Assembly: GCF_050003625.1 (NCBI RefSeq)
Contig: NC_134401.1
Coordinates: 98,744,852-98,808,851 of the forward strand
Source of the DNA: Haematobia irritans
Lineage: Eukaryota; Arthropoda; Insecta; Diptera; Muscidae
DNA: 64,000 nucleotides
Direction: 5' to 3'
Shown: positions 46,733-57,000 of the stretch, in pieces
Layout of the letters: every line of letters starts with the position of its first letter
Numbering within the stretch: the stretch's first letter is position 1
Translations under genes and position numbers: made by a program
The notes under the pieces: model-generated
Database searches by the model: none
What the model was told of the DNA's origin: nothing
What the model saw: only the letters and a program-made list of their open reading frames with translations

Positions 46733-47162
46733 AAAATATTTTACAGTTTTGGATCAAAATTTTCAAATAATTTATTATTATATTTTAGAAGTTTATTTCA
46801 ATATTTGCAATTATAATCTCTCCTACTACTAATGTATAAATTTTATTTCTATAGAACAATTTCTCAAAATTTTATTTCTATGTTATAGACAATTTTCTCA
46901 ACATTTTATTTTTACACACACAATTTTTTCTGATTCAATCACGTAATTCATTGATCCAATTAATTTTTTTATTGAAATGACTTCAATCACAAAAAAAAAT
47001 AGTTTCAATCAAACAATTAATCGAAAGTCAATTAAAAAATTAATTGATCCAATTAAAAATTAAATAAATTAAACTGAAAAATTTATTAATACTATTAATT
47101 TTTGTGAGTGATTTTTGTTTCAATTAAAAAATTCGTTGAATCAATTAAATTTTTAATTGCTA
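46733..47162. other. AT-rich DNA with a family F fragment
   Basis: 46840-46910 holds a few 29-bp units, and 46915-47160 is family F ('tttttctgattcaatcacg', 'gatccaattaattttttt'), entered on its right side by the Tc1-like element at TA 47161-47162. Confidence 0.55.
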
Positions 47163-48451
47163 AAGGGTGATACGGTCAATTTGGTCAAGGGAAAACGCGT
47201 GTAAATCGGTGAAATCGTTTATTTAAAATATGAAATTAAATTTCTTTTTCAAGTTCAATTAGTATAAAATTCAGGAAAAATATTCAGTTAGGCTTTCGCT
47301 TTTCCAAATCCGAATTGCCGGGCCTCACGCTTGACACCTGCCATCAGATTTTGTACAGCCACCTTGTCCACCTTCTTCGCCGCAGAAATCCAGTTTGCCT
47401 TGAACTTCTGCTCGTCCTTAGCAGTTTTTTTTTGTCTTCTTTAGGTTCCGCTTGACAATAGCCCAGTATTTCTCAATTGGGCGGGGCTCTGGCGTGTTGG
47501 GAGGGTTCTTGTCCTTGGGAACCACCTGCACGTTGTTGGCGGCGTACCACTTTTAACGTAATGGCAAGATGCCAAATCCGGCCAAAACAGTACGGAACAA
47601 CCGTGTTTCTTCAGGAAAGGCAGCAGACGTTTATTCAAACACTCTTTCACGTAAATTTCTTGGTTGACACTCCCGGAAGCTATGAAAATGCTGCTTTTCA
47701 AGCCACAGGTAAAGATGGCTTGCCAAACCAGACATTTCTTTGCGAACTTTGACAGTTTTATGTGCTTGAAAATATCTGCTACCCTTTCCCTTCCTTTTGC
47801 CGTATAAAACTCCTGTCCCGGAAGCTGCTTGTAGTCGGCTTTGACGTAGGTTTCGTCGTCCATTACCACGCAGTCAAACTTCGTCAGCATCGTCGTGTAC
47901 AGCCTCCGGGATTGCGGTTTGACCGTCGTATTTTGTTTATCATTGCGATTTGGAGTCACTACCTTCTTGTAAGTCGATAGTCCGGCTCGTTTTTTGGCTC
48001 GATGCACGGTTGTAGACGATACACCCAGCTTATTTGCGGCATCTCGGAGAGAGAGGTTAGGGTTTCGCTTGAAACTACCGGCAACTCTCTTTGTCGTGTC
48101 AGCGGCTTCCGGTTTTCGATTTCCCCCCGATCCAGACTTCCTGGCTGTCGACAAACGTTCCCCAAATACTTTAATTACATTTGTAATGGTTGATTTGGCA
48201 ACTTTTAGCGATTTTTCCAGCTTTGCGTGCGAGTAGCACGGATTTTCGCGATGCGCGAGCTAAATTTTGATACGCTGCTCTTTTTGCTTGGACGGCATTT
48301 TGACAACTGAAGAGTGAATTCCAAAATCAAAATAGGAGCAACATTTTACACACAGACACCTTCAAAATGAGGGGTGTTCAGGTTTTTTAAATGAAAAATT
48401 GAAAGAAATACGTCAAGTTTATATTGACCAAATTTTGACCGTATCACCCTT
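47163..48451 (-). mobile_element. Tc1/mariner-superfamily element with AAGGGTGATACGGTCAA TIRs
   Basis: 1,289 bp between TA 47161-47162 and TA 48452-48453. The ends share a perfect 17-bp inverted repeat. One transposase gene on the minus strand fills most of it but is broken (next entry). The first nine bases of the TIR (AAGGGTGAT) are shared with the DD41D mariner at 9385, though the proteins differ. Confidence 0.9.
47288..48298 (-). pseudogene. Tc1/mariner-type transposase (D-D-E), broken
   Basis: A likely ATG at 48298 gives MPSKQKEQRIKI then TAG. The frame continues with 'SHAKLEKSLKVAKSTITNVI', a first helix-turn-helix, then 'NLSLRDAANKLGVSSTTVHR', a second. Catalytic motifs: VVMDDETYVKADY (first Asp), LFWPDLASCHY (second Asp). 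Just after it, near 47548-47560, the frame is lost. In the next frame 'PRPIEKYWAIVKRNLKKTK' carries the catalytic Glu. A run of nine A's (47425-47433 on the plus strand as T's) shifts the frame again, and 'FGFGKAKA' ends at TAA 47288-47290. So there is one nonsense and two frameshifts, with otherwise well kept sequence: a fairly young dead copy. D-to-E spacing is about 37 only if the lost bases are allowed for. Confidence 0.85.
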
Positions 48452-48453
48452 TA

Positions 48454-49461
48454 AATCTACCAAAATGTTAAGAATTCTACCAATCTACCAATCAATGAAA
48501 AGTCTATTTTTGGTAGAATTCTACCAATTGTTGCAACCGTGTTCTGAATGCGCTGCTCAAATTACCAGCATATTTTTAAAAGTTTTTCTCGATTAATTCC
48601 AAAACCACTTCTATCCAAACTTCATTCAATTCGTATAAAATCGGATTTAAAATAATCCATTGATTCACCAACCAATCATCAAGAATGTTAGCCGCAGCTG
48701 TAAGTGAATGCCGAACATTGTGCACTGATACGCTACACTATGGTCCTAATGACCGAAATCTCGAACATAAAATCGATTTTTGAACTTGTGAAAATTAAAA
48801 ATTTGGCGATACAAAAAAATTTGATAACAAATTTACCAAAAATGAATTCAAAACGGTAAAGCAATATGGCAACCGGTTTGGCCGTTTTAGGCCGCCCAAG
48901 TGACAACACTTGGTTTTTGAAGTTTTTGTTGAATTCACAGTTAAGCAAAGTGATTTAGAGATTGTGCTAGCAAAAAAAGTTGTAAAGTTATAAACTTAAT
49001 TTAAAATGAAAAATTCAAGTCAAGGTATGTACTTTTAGTAAAAGTTAAATATAATTTTTTATTGCAAAAAATTTGCTATAGTTAAATTTGATTACCTTTT
49101 CGAAAGTTTCCACAGCTTAATGAAATCTTACTTTTATTAAGAATGTCTCAAATATTTTATGAACTAAACGGGGGTATTATAGTTCAATTACCGTATACAA
49201 ATGTAAGTTCAATATGAACTAAAGCCAAAGAACATTTTCGTACGATTCTCAAAAATAGTAAGAATGATTTTCATATTTATTTTTAGTTAATTTTTAGTTT
49301 AGGGCATTTAAATTTAAAGTGTCGCGGAAGACGAAGATGACATGGAAGACATAAAAAGTGAAAAACTTGTGGAGGGAAATGAAAACCTGAAAAAACTTTT
49401 TTTTTTTAACTTCCTCAATAATTTCTCGTCTATAATTTAGGTTTTTTTTCGATTGTTGATA
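48454..49461. other. Non-coding DNA, possible host sequence
   Basis: 48454-48545 is the flank of the array-bearing family ('ggtagaattctaccaattg'). 48600-49460 is unrelated to other repeats in the window. 49321-49440 has an open frame with an acidic reading (VAEDEDDMEDIKSEK) after 'tttttagtttag', reported separately as a weak exon candidate. Confidence 0.4.
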
Positions 49462-49527
49462 ACAGGTTGGCTAATAAGTCCCCGGTCTGACACATAGATG
49501 GCGTCGCTAGTATTAAATGCATATTAT
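49462..49527 (+). mobile_element. Irritans-type mariner (Himar-like) terminal fragment
   Basis: After TA (49460-49461) the sequence ACAGGTTGGCTAATAAGTCC and 'ccggtctgacacatagatgg' matches the known Himar1-type terminal repeat with few differences. Family A starts at about 49528, so the rest of the mariner, if kept, lies past the right end of the window. Confidence 0.75.
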
Positions 49528-50990
49528 TATACCCTGCTCCACACTGTGGAACAGGGTATTATAAGTTAGTGCATATGTTTGCAACACCCAGAAGGAGACG
49601 AGATAGACACATGGTGTCTTTGGCAAAAATGCTCAGGGTGGGTTCCTGAGTCGATATAGCGATGTCCGTCTGTCCGTGAACACATTTTTGTAATCAAAGT
49701 CTAGGTCGCAGTTTTAGTCCAATCGACTTCAAATTTGGCACAAGTATGTGTTTTGGCTCAGAATAGATCCCTATTGATTTTGGAAGAAATCGGTTCAGAT
49801 TTAGATATAGCTCCCATCAAGGCCGTAGCCAGGATTTTAATTCGGGGGGGGTTCAACTTTAAAAAAAAAATATTCATATAATCTCATGTGTAGAAAATTT
49901 TATTTATGCATAGTATGTATACAATATTTTTATACCCACCACCATAGAATGGTGACGGGGGTATAATAAGTTTGTCATTCCGTTTGTAACACATCGAAAT
50001 ATCGATTTCCGTCTATATAAAGTATATATATTCTTGATCAGGGAGAAATTGTGTGACGATATAGCCATATCCGTCTGTCTGTCTATCTGTTGTAATCAGG
50101 CTACAGTCTTCAATAATAAAGCAATCGTGCTGAAATTTCGCACAAACTCGTGTTTTGTCTGCAGGCAGGTCAAGTTCGAAGATGGGCTATATTGGTCCAG
50201 GTTTTGATATAGTCCCCATATAAACCGACCTCCCGATTTGGGGTCTTGGGCTTATAGAAATCGTAGTTTTTATCCAATTTGCCTGAAATTTGAAATCTAG
50301 AGGTATTTTATAACCATAAAGAGGTGTGAGTATCGGTCCATGTTTTGGTATAGCCTCCATATATACCGATCTCCCGATTTTACTTCTTGGGCTTATAGAA
50401 ACCGCAGGTTTTATTCAATTTACCTGAAATTGGAAATCTAGAGGGATTGTAGGACCACAACTACGTGTGCCAAAAATTGTGAGTATCGGTCCATATTTTG
50501 GTATAGCCCCCACATAGACCGATCTCCCGATTTTACTTCTTGGGCTTATAGAAACCGCTGTTTTTATTCAATTTACCTGCAATTGGAAATCTAGAGGTAT
50601 TGTAGGACCACAATTACGTGTGCCAAAAATTGTGAGTATCGGTCCATGTTTTGGTATGGTCCCCATATAAAACGACCTCCCGATTTGGGGTCTTGGGCTT
50701 ATAGAAACCGTAGTTTTTATCCAATTTGTCTGAAATTGGAAATCTAGAGCTTTTTTAGGACCATAAAGAGGTCTGCCGAAAATGGTGAGTATCGGTCCAT
50801 ATTTTGGTGTAGCCCCCATATAGACCGATTTCAAGATTTTACTTCTTAGGCTTCTAGAATCCGAAGTTTTTATCCTATTTGCCTGAAATTGGAAATCTAG
50901 AGGTATTTTCGGGTCATAAAGAGGTGTGCCGAAAACGGTGAGTATCGGTCCATATTTTAGTTAGCCCCCATAAGAACGATCTCCCGATTT

Positions 50991-52837
50991 TGTAATGGTT
51001 TTGTTTCATAATCGATGTAATGAAAGATTATTTTGGACACGGTGGCATATCCGCTAGCTCGTCGTATTTGGTATGGGTACTTTTCACCGTTCATCACACG
51101 ATAAGAAACCATTCACATATTTCCTCGTGTCCAGAAGAAAAAAAATAAAAAAAAATAAACCAACCTAATAAGTGCATTCACAATTAGTAGTATAATTGTC
51201 CGTCTGTCTGTCCGTCGTCAGAGCCTCCCACCCCTTCTACCGCCTATCAAGCCTGTAGCCATTGTTTTTCCTCTGGGCTCAAATACTGCTTGAGGAAAAA
51301 CCCTATCTTCGACGTCCGTCCGTCCGTTTAGTTAATACTGTCCATATGTCGTCTCAATCAGCTCCACCACACCTCCTCAAATACAACACCCTATATCTTG
51401 AAAATGCCCTACTCCATCATTTTCTTTTCCAGGACATTTCTAAACAAGAGCTTTATTTTAAAATTTAATGTACATTTATTTTTTTTCATAATTCTTACAT
51501 AAATTCATTCTTATAACTAGTTCACTACTTAATACAGAATCTAAATAATAAAATCTATATAGTTCCAATTATATATGTATATACTTTTACAAAATAGTGA
51601 AGAAAACTCAGATATTTACATATTTACATTTTTTTGTTTGTATCTCTTTTTACCATTTTTCTTTTATAATTTGTGGATTTTATATATATTCCTGTTAATA
51701 CTGTAATATATATAATTTTAGGCTAATTGTGACTTTTTTTTGTTTGTATTTTTATTTCTATTGTCTACATATTCTTTTTGTACCTTTTTTTTTGTTATGA
51801 ACATGTGCCGTCTTACAATATATTTTATATATTTTTATATGTTTCTACATATATATATATATTTTTTTTTTTCATTTTTCTCTATACGTAAATATTTCGA
51901 TTTTTATTTTGATCTTGGGTTTTCATATTTGGTTTTACTCCTTTTGTTATTTCTTGTTTTGATTGGATCTCTGTGTTTTTTTTTTTTTATTTTACTTTTG
52001 CATTTTATCAACATAGGATCCATCACATCGTTCATTTGTCACATCTTTGTTTCTTAATCTCTGAGGTTTGTTTTTTTTTTGTGTTTTCTCTCATTTCTTG
52101 TTAGTTTTTACTGAGCCCAGTTTAAGAGATTATATTCGCTTCTATTTGAGGTTCTCACTGAGTTTTAAATATTAAATGTTCAAACGGCACTTAGCTAGAT
52201 GTCGATGCGGGGCTAGCAATGAATCCCCCTCTTCCTCATGATGTGAGAATTATTATACATAAAGTATTACACTTAAAAAGTTTCGGACATATGGGAACAT
52301 GTGGTTATTACATCACTGGGATATTGATATACTTAACTCAATTTTTATTTGGAATTAGACATTAAGTATAGCATTTTTATTTGTTTTTCTTTCACATTTT
52401 GATATATTTTTGTTTTGGTTTTTAGATTATAGTTTTAAATTCTTTTATACATTTTTGCCAAAACGCATTTATCTTTGAGGATTTTCATATAAACTGTATA
52501 TATGGTATATATATTTTCGAATTTCACATAAATAGTATTTAGTTAAATTTAAAAACAAATCTCTTGTTTATTCTAATCTTATAGGTTAACATTCTTGTCT
52601 TTTTGTCGTTCCTTATTTTTTTTTTGTAAATTTTCTCGTTTCGTTTTTTTTACGGAAAAATAAAAAAACCAACTTCGTAGGAATACGATCAATCAGAAAC
52701 TGACCGATTATGTTTTTATTCTCTCTACGAGAGGAGCATTCAGAGCCAGCAGAATTTTTGCAGTGTTGGAATAATATTGGAGTAAAAGAACTATGGATTA
52801 GTCCCTAACGTATATATGGGCCAATCCTCACGCAACA
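50991..52837 (-). repeat. gypsy 3' LTR (1,847 bp)
   Basis: On the minus strand it starts TGTTGCGTGAGG and ends AACCATTACA (TG...CA). Collinear with 59331-61178, differing by one T in the run near 51863-51873. Strongly T-rich on the plus strand. Short frames inside are not genes. Confidence 0.95.
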
Positions 52838-53661
52838 GGCTCGCTGCCGTCGATCCCTGTGCAGGTATGGAATGGCAGCGCAAAACCAAGAAATATCTCG
52901 CATACTACACAAAAAAATTAATACAAATTCTGCATTTATTGTTGTCGATAAATGTTTCACATACAATTGACGTAGTGTCTTCATTATTACCTTTCATTTA
53001 CTAAAAGGCAATTACACAAGAAAAAAAAATTTATTCAATCGCGAAATGACTTGGATCATTAACTAATTTATATATAAATGAAATTTCTTCAATCACAGAA
53101 ATGATATGACCAATCACCAACGATAATTAAAGAAGTTAATTGATATGATAGAAGATTAATTGATCCTGTTATTTTTGTGATTGATTTTGTGTTTTAATTA
53201 AAAAATTTTTTACAATGAAATAAATTTTTAATATATTATTTAATGTATATACATATATTCAATTTATTTATTCAATTATATTTTATTTATTTTATTTTGT
53301 TTAATTTTTTTTATCATATTTTATTTTTTTTTATATTCTATTTGGTTTTTTCATTATAGTTTATTTTTTATTTAATTTTGTATTTTATTTAATTTATTTA
53401 TTCAATTAAATTTTTTTTCCATCAAACTTCATATTGAAAGAATGACAAAATATATGTTGCAAGTAAACACTTAATTGAGACAATTAATTAACTTTCTTTT
53501 TCGATAGTAACAAAGTAATTGAAACAATTAACACTTTTATTCTGACTTTCTTTTCTCTTCCATTCTCAAAAACGATGGAGATATTTCCCTTTCTTTTTAT
53601 TTTGCCCAAGGTATCCTATATGTGTGGCATCGACCCACGAAACTCCTGCTAGTCGGGAAAA
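52838..53661 (-). other. gypsy region between pol and 3' LTR
   Basis: 824 bp, AT-rich, without a coding frame. 53012-53230 resembles family F ('tttattcaatcgcgaaatg', 'gattaattgatcctg'). The bases just before the 3' LTR in element direction ('gatcgacggcagcgagcc') are not a typical polypurine tract; none is obvious within 30 bases. Confidence 0.6.
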
Positions 53662-56600
53662 CTAAATTACAAATATATCCTGGCCATGAAAAGTGCCCAT
53701 ACTTTTACCATCGAAACTCCCCAGTTCATACAATGAATTTCCTAATGCCTTCAAAATAACGCATTTTACATGGGCCGGAGCTAATTTGGCATTATAGTTA
53801 TCGGCCTTGCTACTAAGTTTAAAGTTCCGCCTGTACACAACTTGGCCCACTTTGTACCTCACTTCTCTTGCGCGCATGTTATAGTTTCTTGACGCTCGAT
53901 CATGAGCTAATTTAAGGTTCTGGAAGATCTTGTCACGAATAAGCTCCAATTTATCGGACCTAGAATTAAGCATTAAATCGAAGTTCTTAACATTATCCAA
54001 TCTCCGAATTATATCGTATGTTGCCGCATGCTGAACCATGTTTAATCCAAAGACCGCATAATATGGAGACATACCTATAGAGCTATGATGCGTACTCCTC
54101 AACGCGAATTCCACATTACCAACATGTTGATCCCAACTTCTCTGATCAGATCCAATATAAGATCGGATCATCTGCAAAATTGAACGATTCACACGTTCTG
54201 CGGCGTTTGATTGTGGGGCGTATAAAGCGGTACGAATGTGTTTAATGCCATATTCATTAAGAAATTCCTTAAACATACTAGATACAAATTGCTTTGCATT
54301 GTCAGAATGTATAAATTCTGGAACTCCAAATGTCTGTAGTACACGCCTCTCCAGAAATCTCGTAACACTAGCCGTAGTAGACGCTCTCATGGGTTCCAAC
54401 AACACATATTTTGAAAAATGGTCGAGACATACAAAAAGAAATTTATTTCCCTCCTTACTCCTAGGATAAGGACCCATGAAATCAATATAAATTCGATGAA
54501 ATGGTCTCTCGCTAATCATTTGTTTCCCCATTAAAGGCTTCTGGAAAAGATTTCTGGGTTTGCTCGTGGAACACACATCACAATCTCTCACAAATTCCTT
54601 AACCTCTGCCGCCATACCGGGCCAAAAGTATCTCTCCCGAATCCTCTCTAAGGTCTTATGCACCCCGCCGTGTCCTGAAGATGGCGAATTGTGGGCTGCA
54701 TAGATTAAGCCAGACCGCAATTCATCTGGAACCCACAACTTCCATGACCTATCCTCCTCCAACGGATCTCCACTAAAAAATTTTGTCCGTTTATAAACGA
54801 AACCATCCGAGACACGTACATCCGGTATGATTTCCTCACTCTCAAGAACTTTTGCTACTAAAGACTGATATATATCAGACTTGAAGAAAGGGCTGTCGAG
54901 GTCAATATCCAGTTGGCGATGCGTTTTGATCAACTCCTCAATGTGGGCTCGTGAAAGGGCATCAGGGACGACATTCAAAGAGCCTTTGCGATGCTGAATA
55001 TCGAATTCAAATGCTTGGAGCTTCAAGCTCCATCGTGCGAGTCGTCCTGTCAGCTCTTTCTGCTCCATGAGCCACTTGAGACTAGAGTGATCAGTAATTA
55101 TTGTGAAGGGTAAACCCTCCACATATGGTCTAAATTTCTTAACGCTGAGCACCGCCGCGTAGCATTCAAGCTCTGTCACGCTATAATTCCTCTGAGCTCT
55201 ATTCAGCTTAGCGGACATATACGCTATTGGGTGCTCATTGTTATCATCGTCCAACTGGAACAACACTCCCCCAACGCCCTGTGTCGACGCGTCGCATTGA
55301 ATATAAAAATGTCGACTAAAATCTGGGTTGACCAGCAAAGGGGCAGAAATGAGACTCTCCTTAAGGCGATTAAAGGACTCAAGGGCATTATCCGAAATCT
55401 GAAATTTCCGTATGTTGTCCTTTGTCAGGCATTCGTGGAGTGGAGCGGCAATGCTGGCGTAGTCTTGGATGAATCTGCGATACCATCCACACATGCCAAG
55501 AAACCTACGCAGCTGCTTCGGTGTTTTCGGCAACGGAAAATCCCGTATAGCCTCCACCTTTGAATCATCCGTACGAATGCAACCATTTCCCACTATAAAC
55601 CCCAAATAACGAACCTCCCTATAGCAAAATTTGCTCTTTTCGATGTTGATAGTGAGTCCGGCGTCTGCAAGGCACGCGGCAACTTTCCTCAATAACTCCA
55701 AATGCTCCTCGAAACTGGCAGAAACCACTAGAAGGTCGTCAAGGTAAACGAAGACGTTGGACCTAAGACAAGCTGGAATGGCTTTGTCCATGAGTCTACA
55801 CATTCTCTGGGCGGCATTACATAAACCGAACGGCATAACGGTGAATTGGTATAATGGCCGCCCAGGAACTGTGAACGCCGTCTTTTCCTTTGACTTAACC
55901 TCTAGTGGTATCTGCCAGAATGCATCCTTGAGGTCTATGGCAGATATAAATTTGGTGTCTTGCAAACGACTGAGTATGCCCTCAATGTGAGGTAAGGGGT
56001 AAGCATCTTTGATGGTTCTCGAATTAACCTTACGTGCATCAAGGCAAAGACGACACTTATCTCCCTTTCTCACTAAAGTTACTGGAGAGCTCCACGCACT
56101 GTTGCTCTCCTCGATAACCCCTAAACCCAGCATCCTGTCCAATTCCCCATACAGGAGATTCTGTATGACAGGCGACACAGGATAGTGTCTCTGCTTAATT
56201 GGGATATCCTCATCAGTAACGTCTATCCTGTGCTCTTCCAAGGATGTCCGGCCAAGACCAAGGCTCACAAATGACGGAAATTCACATTTTACCCTATTGA
56301 GGCTATCCATTTGAGAAGGTGACAAAACGTGCAGTTGTGTGTTGGACCCATCGTAACTATCTAAAACCAATTCCGAGATATTCCCCTGACTGACTAACGC
56401 CTCACCAACTAATGGCAAACCAAACGTTTTCCAAAAGTCTATCCCGAAATAGAACTCTTGTTCTAATCCAGGAACAACGAGGAAATCGATATTCCTCGTA
56501 ACCCCCTTCCAAACAACAGGAAGTGTTGCGATACCCTTCACCGAAACTTCGCCCCCATTCGCAGTCCGTACCATCTGATTCCTCAATTTTATCACGCTGC

Positions 56601-57000
56601 TATTCGACCCCTTTAAAAATTCTTCTGCGTTTCTTCCAATGCAGCAAGCTGCCGCACCGGAATCCAAAAGCGCGGTCACCTCTTTCCCACCAACAAACGT
56701 TCTCGCAAAAAGCCTATTATCATCTCCAGACGTCAACACAGATTCCATTAATAATCGTTTCAGCCTCTTAATCTTTGCTAATTTGTCCCTTAGCTTTCCT
56801 ATCTTCTTGTATTTTCTAGTAGATCTCTTCAGCTCCTCCCCAAAAATCCTACATCTAACTTCCTCATACTCCATTTTACGTTGATGTAAAGACTTCCTCC
56901 GAGCATTATTGGCCACCTCATTTTCATTTCTTCTAAGCGGCCCATCCCCCCTTTTCAATATTGTTATTGGCTTGTGTCCGGGGTTTCCGGCGGCTGGCAA
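53662..57000 (-). CDS. pol: gypsy Pol polyprotein: protease, reverse transcriptase, RNase H, integrase
   Basis: Copies the element RNA into DNA and inserts it. The 1,112-codon frame is counted from a TTG at 57000 but is open back to a stop at 57046, so it is likely made as a Gag-Pol fusion by a -1 shift in the overlap 56964-57045. Residues: basic N-terminus (17-85); protease DSGAAACCIG (113-122); RT with AIDLKDAFWQ (354-363), MPFGLCNAAQ (389-398) and YLDD (419-422); RNase H CDASTQG (569-575), TELE (609-612) and TDHSS (636-640); integrase zinc region H770/H777...C807/C810, then Asp840, Asp900 (HSDNAKQF) and Glu935. No stop, frameshift or missing catalytic residue was found. The C-terminus ends 'GTFHGQDIFVI' and has no chromodomain. 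The start codon and the exact shift site are unresolved; no clear slippery heptamer was seen. Confidence 0.93.
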   Translation of the reverse strand: MPAAGNPGHKPITILKRGDGPLRRNENEVANNARRKSLHQRKMEYEEVRCRIFGEELKRSTRKYKKIGKLRDKLAKIKRLKRLLMESVLTSGDDNRLFARTFVGGKEVTALLDSGAAACCIGRNAEEFLKGSNSSVIKLRNQMVRTANGGEVSVKGIATLPVVWKGVTRNIDFLVVPGLEQEFYFGIDFWKTFGLPLVGEALVSQGNISELVLDSYDGSNTQLHVLSPSQMDSLNRVKCEFPSFVSLGLGRTSLEEHRIDVTDEDIPIKQRHYPVSPVIQNLLYGELDRMLGLGVIEESNSAWSSPVTLVRKGDKCRLCLDARKVNSRTIKDAYPLPHIEGILSRLQDTKFISAIDLKDAFWQIPLEVKSKEKTAFTVPGRPLYQFTVMPFGLCNAAQRMCRLMDKAIPACLRSNVFVYLDDLLVVSASFEEHLELLRKVAACLADAGLTINIEKSKFCYREVRYLGFIVGNGCIRTDDSKVEAIRDFPLPKTPKQLRRFLGMCGWYRRFIQDYASIAAPLHECLTKDNIRKFQISDNALESFNRLKESLISAPLLVNPDFSRHFYIQCDASTQGVGGVLFQLDDDNNEHPIAYMSAKLNRAQRNYSVTELECYAAVLSVKKFRPYVEGLPFTIITDHSSLKWLMEQKELTGRLARWSLKLQAFEFDIQHRKGSLNVVPDALSRAHIEELIKTHRQLDIDLDSPFFKSDIYQSLVAKVLESEEIIPDVRVSDGFVYKRTKFFSGDPLEEDRSWKLWVPDELRSGLIYAAHNSPSSGHGGVHKTLERIRERYFWPGMAAEVKEFVRDCDVCSTSKPRNLFQKPLMGKQMISERPFHRIYIDFMGPYPRSKEGNKFLFVCLDHFSKYVLLEPMRASTTASVTRFLERRVLQTFGVPEFIHSDNAKQFVSSMFKEFLNEYGIKHIRTALYAPQSNAAERVNRSILQMIRSYIGSDQRSWDQHVGNVEFALRSTHHSSIGMSPYYAVFGLNMVQHAATYDIIRRLDNVKNFDLMLNSRSDKLELIRDKIFQNLKLAHDRASRNYNMRAREVRYKVGQVVYRRNFKLSSKADNYNAKLAPAHVKCVILKALGNSLYELGSFDGKSMGTFHGQDIFVI

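Noticed and set aside
51262..51468. 68-codon frame inside the gypsy LTR
   Set aside because: It appears identically in both LTRs (59602-59808), has no domain, and is antisense to the element.
52838..53661. env gene of an errantivirus
   Set aside because: No frame longer than about 60 codons; stops in all frames.
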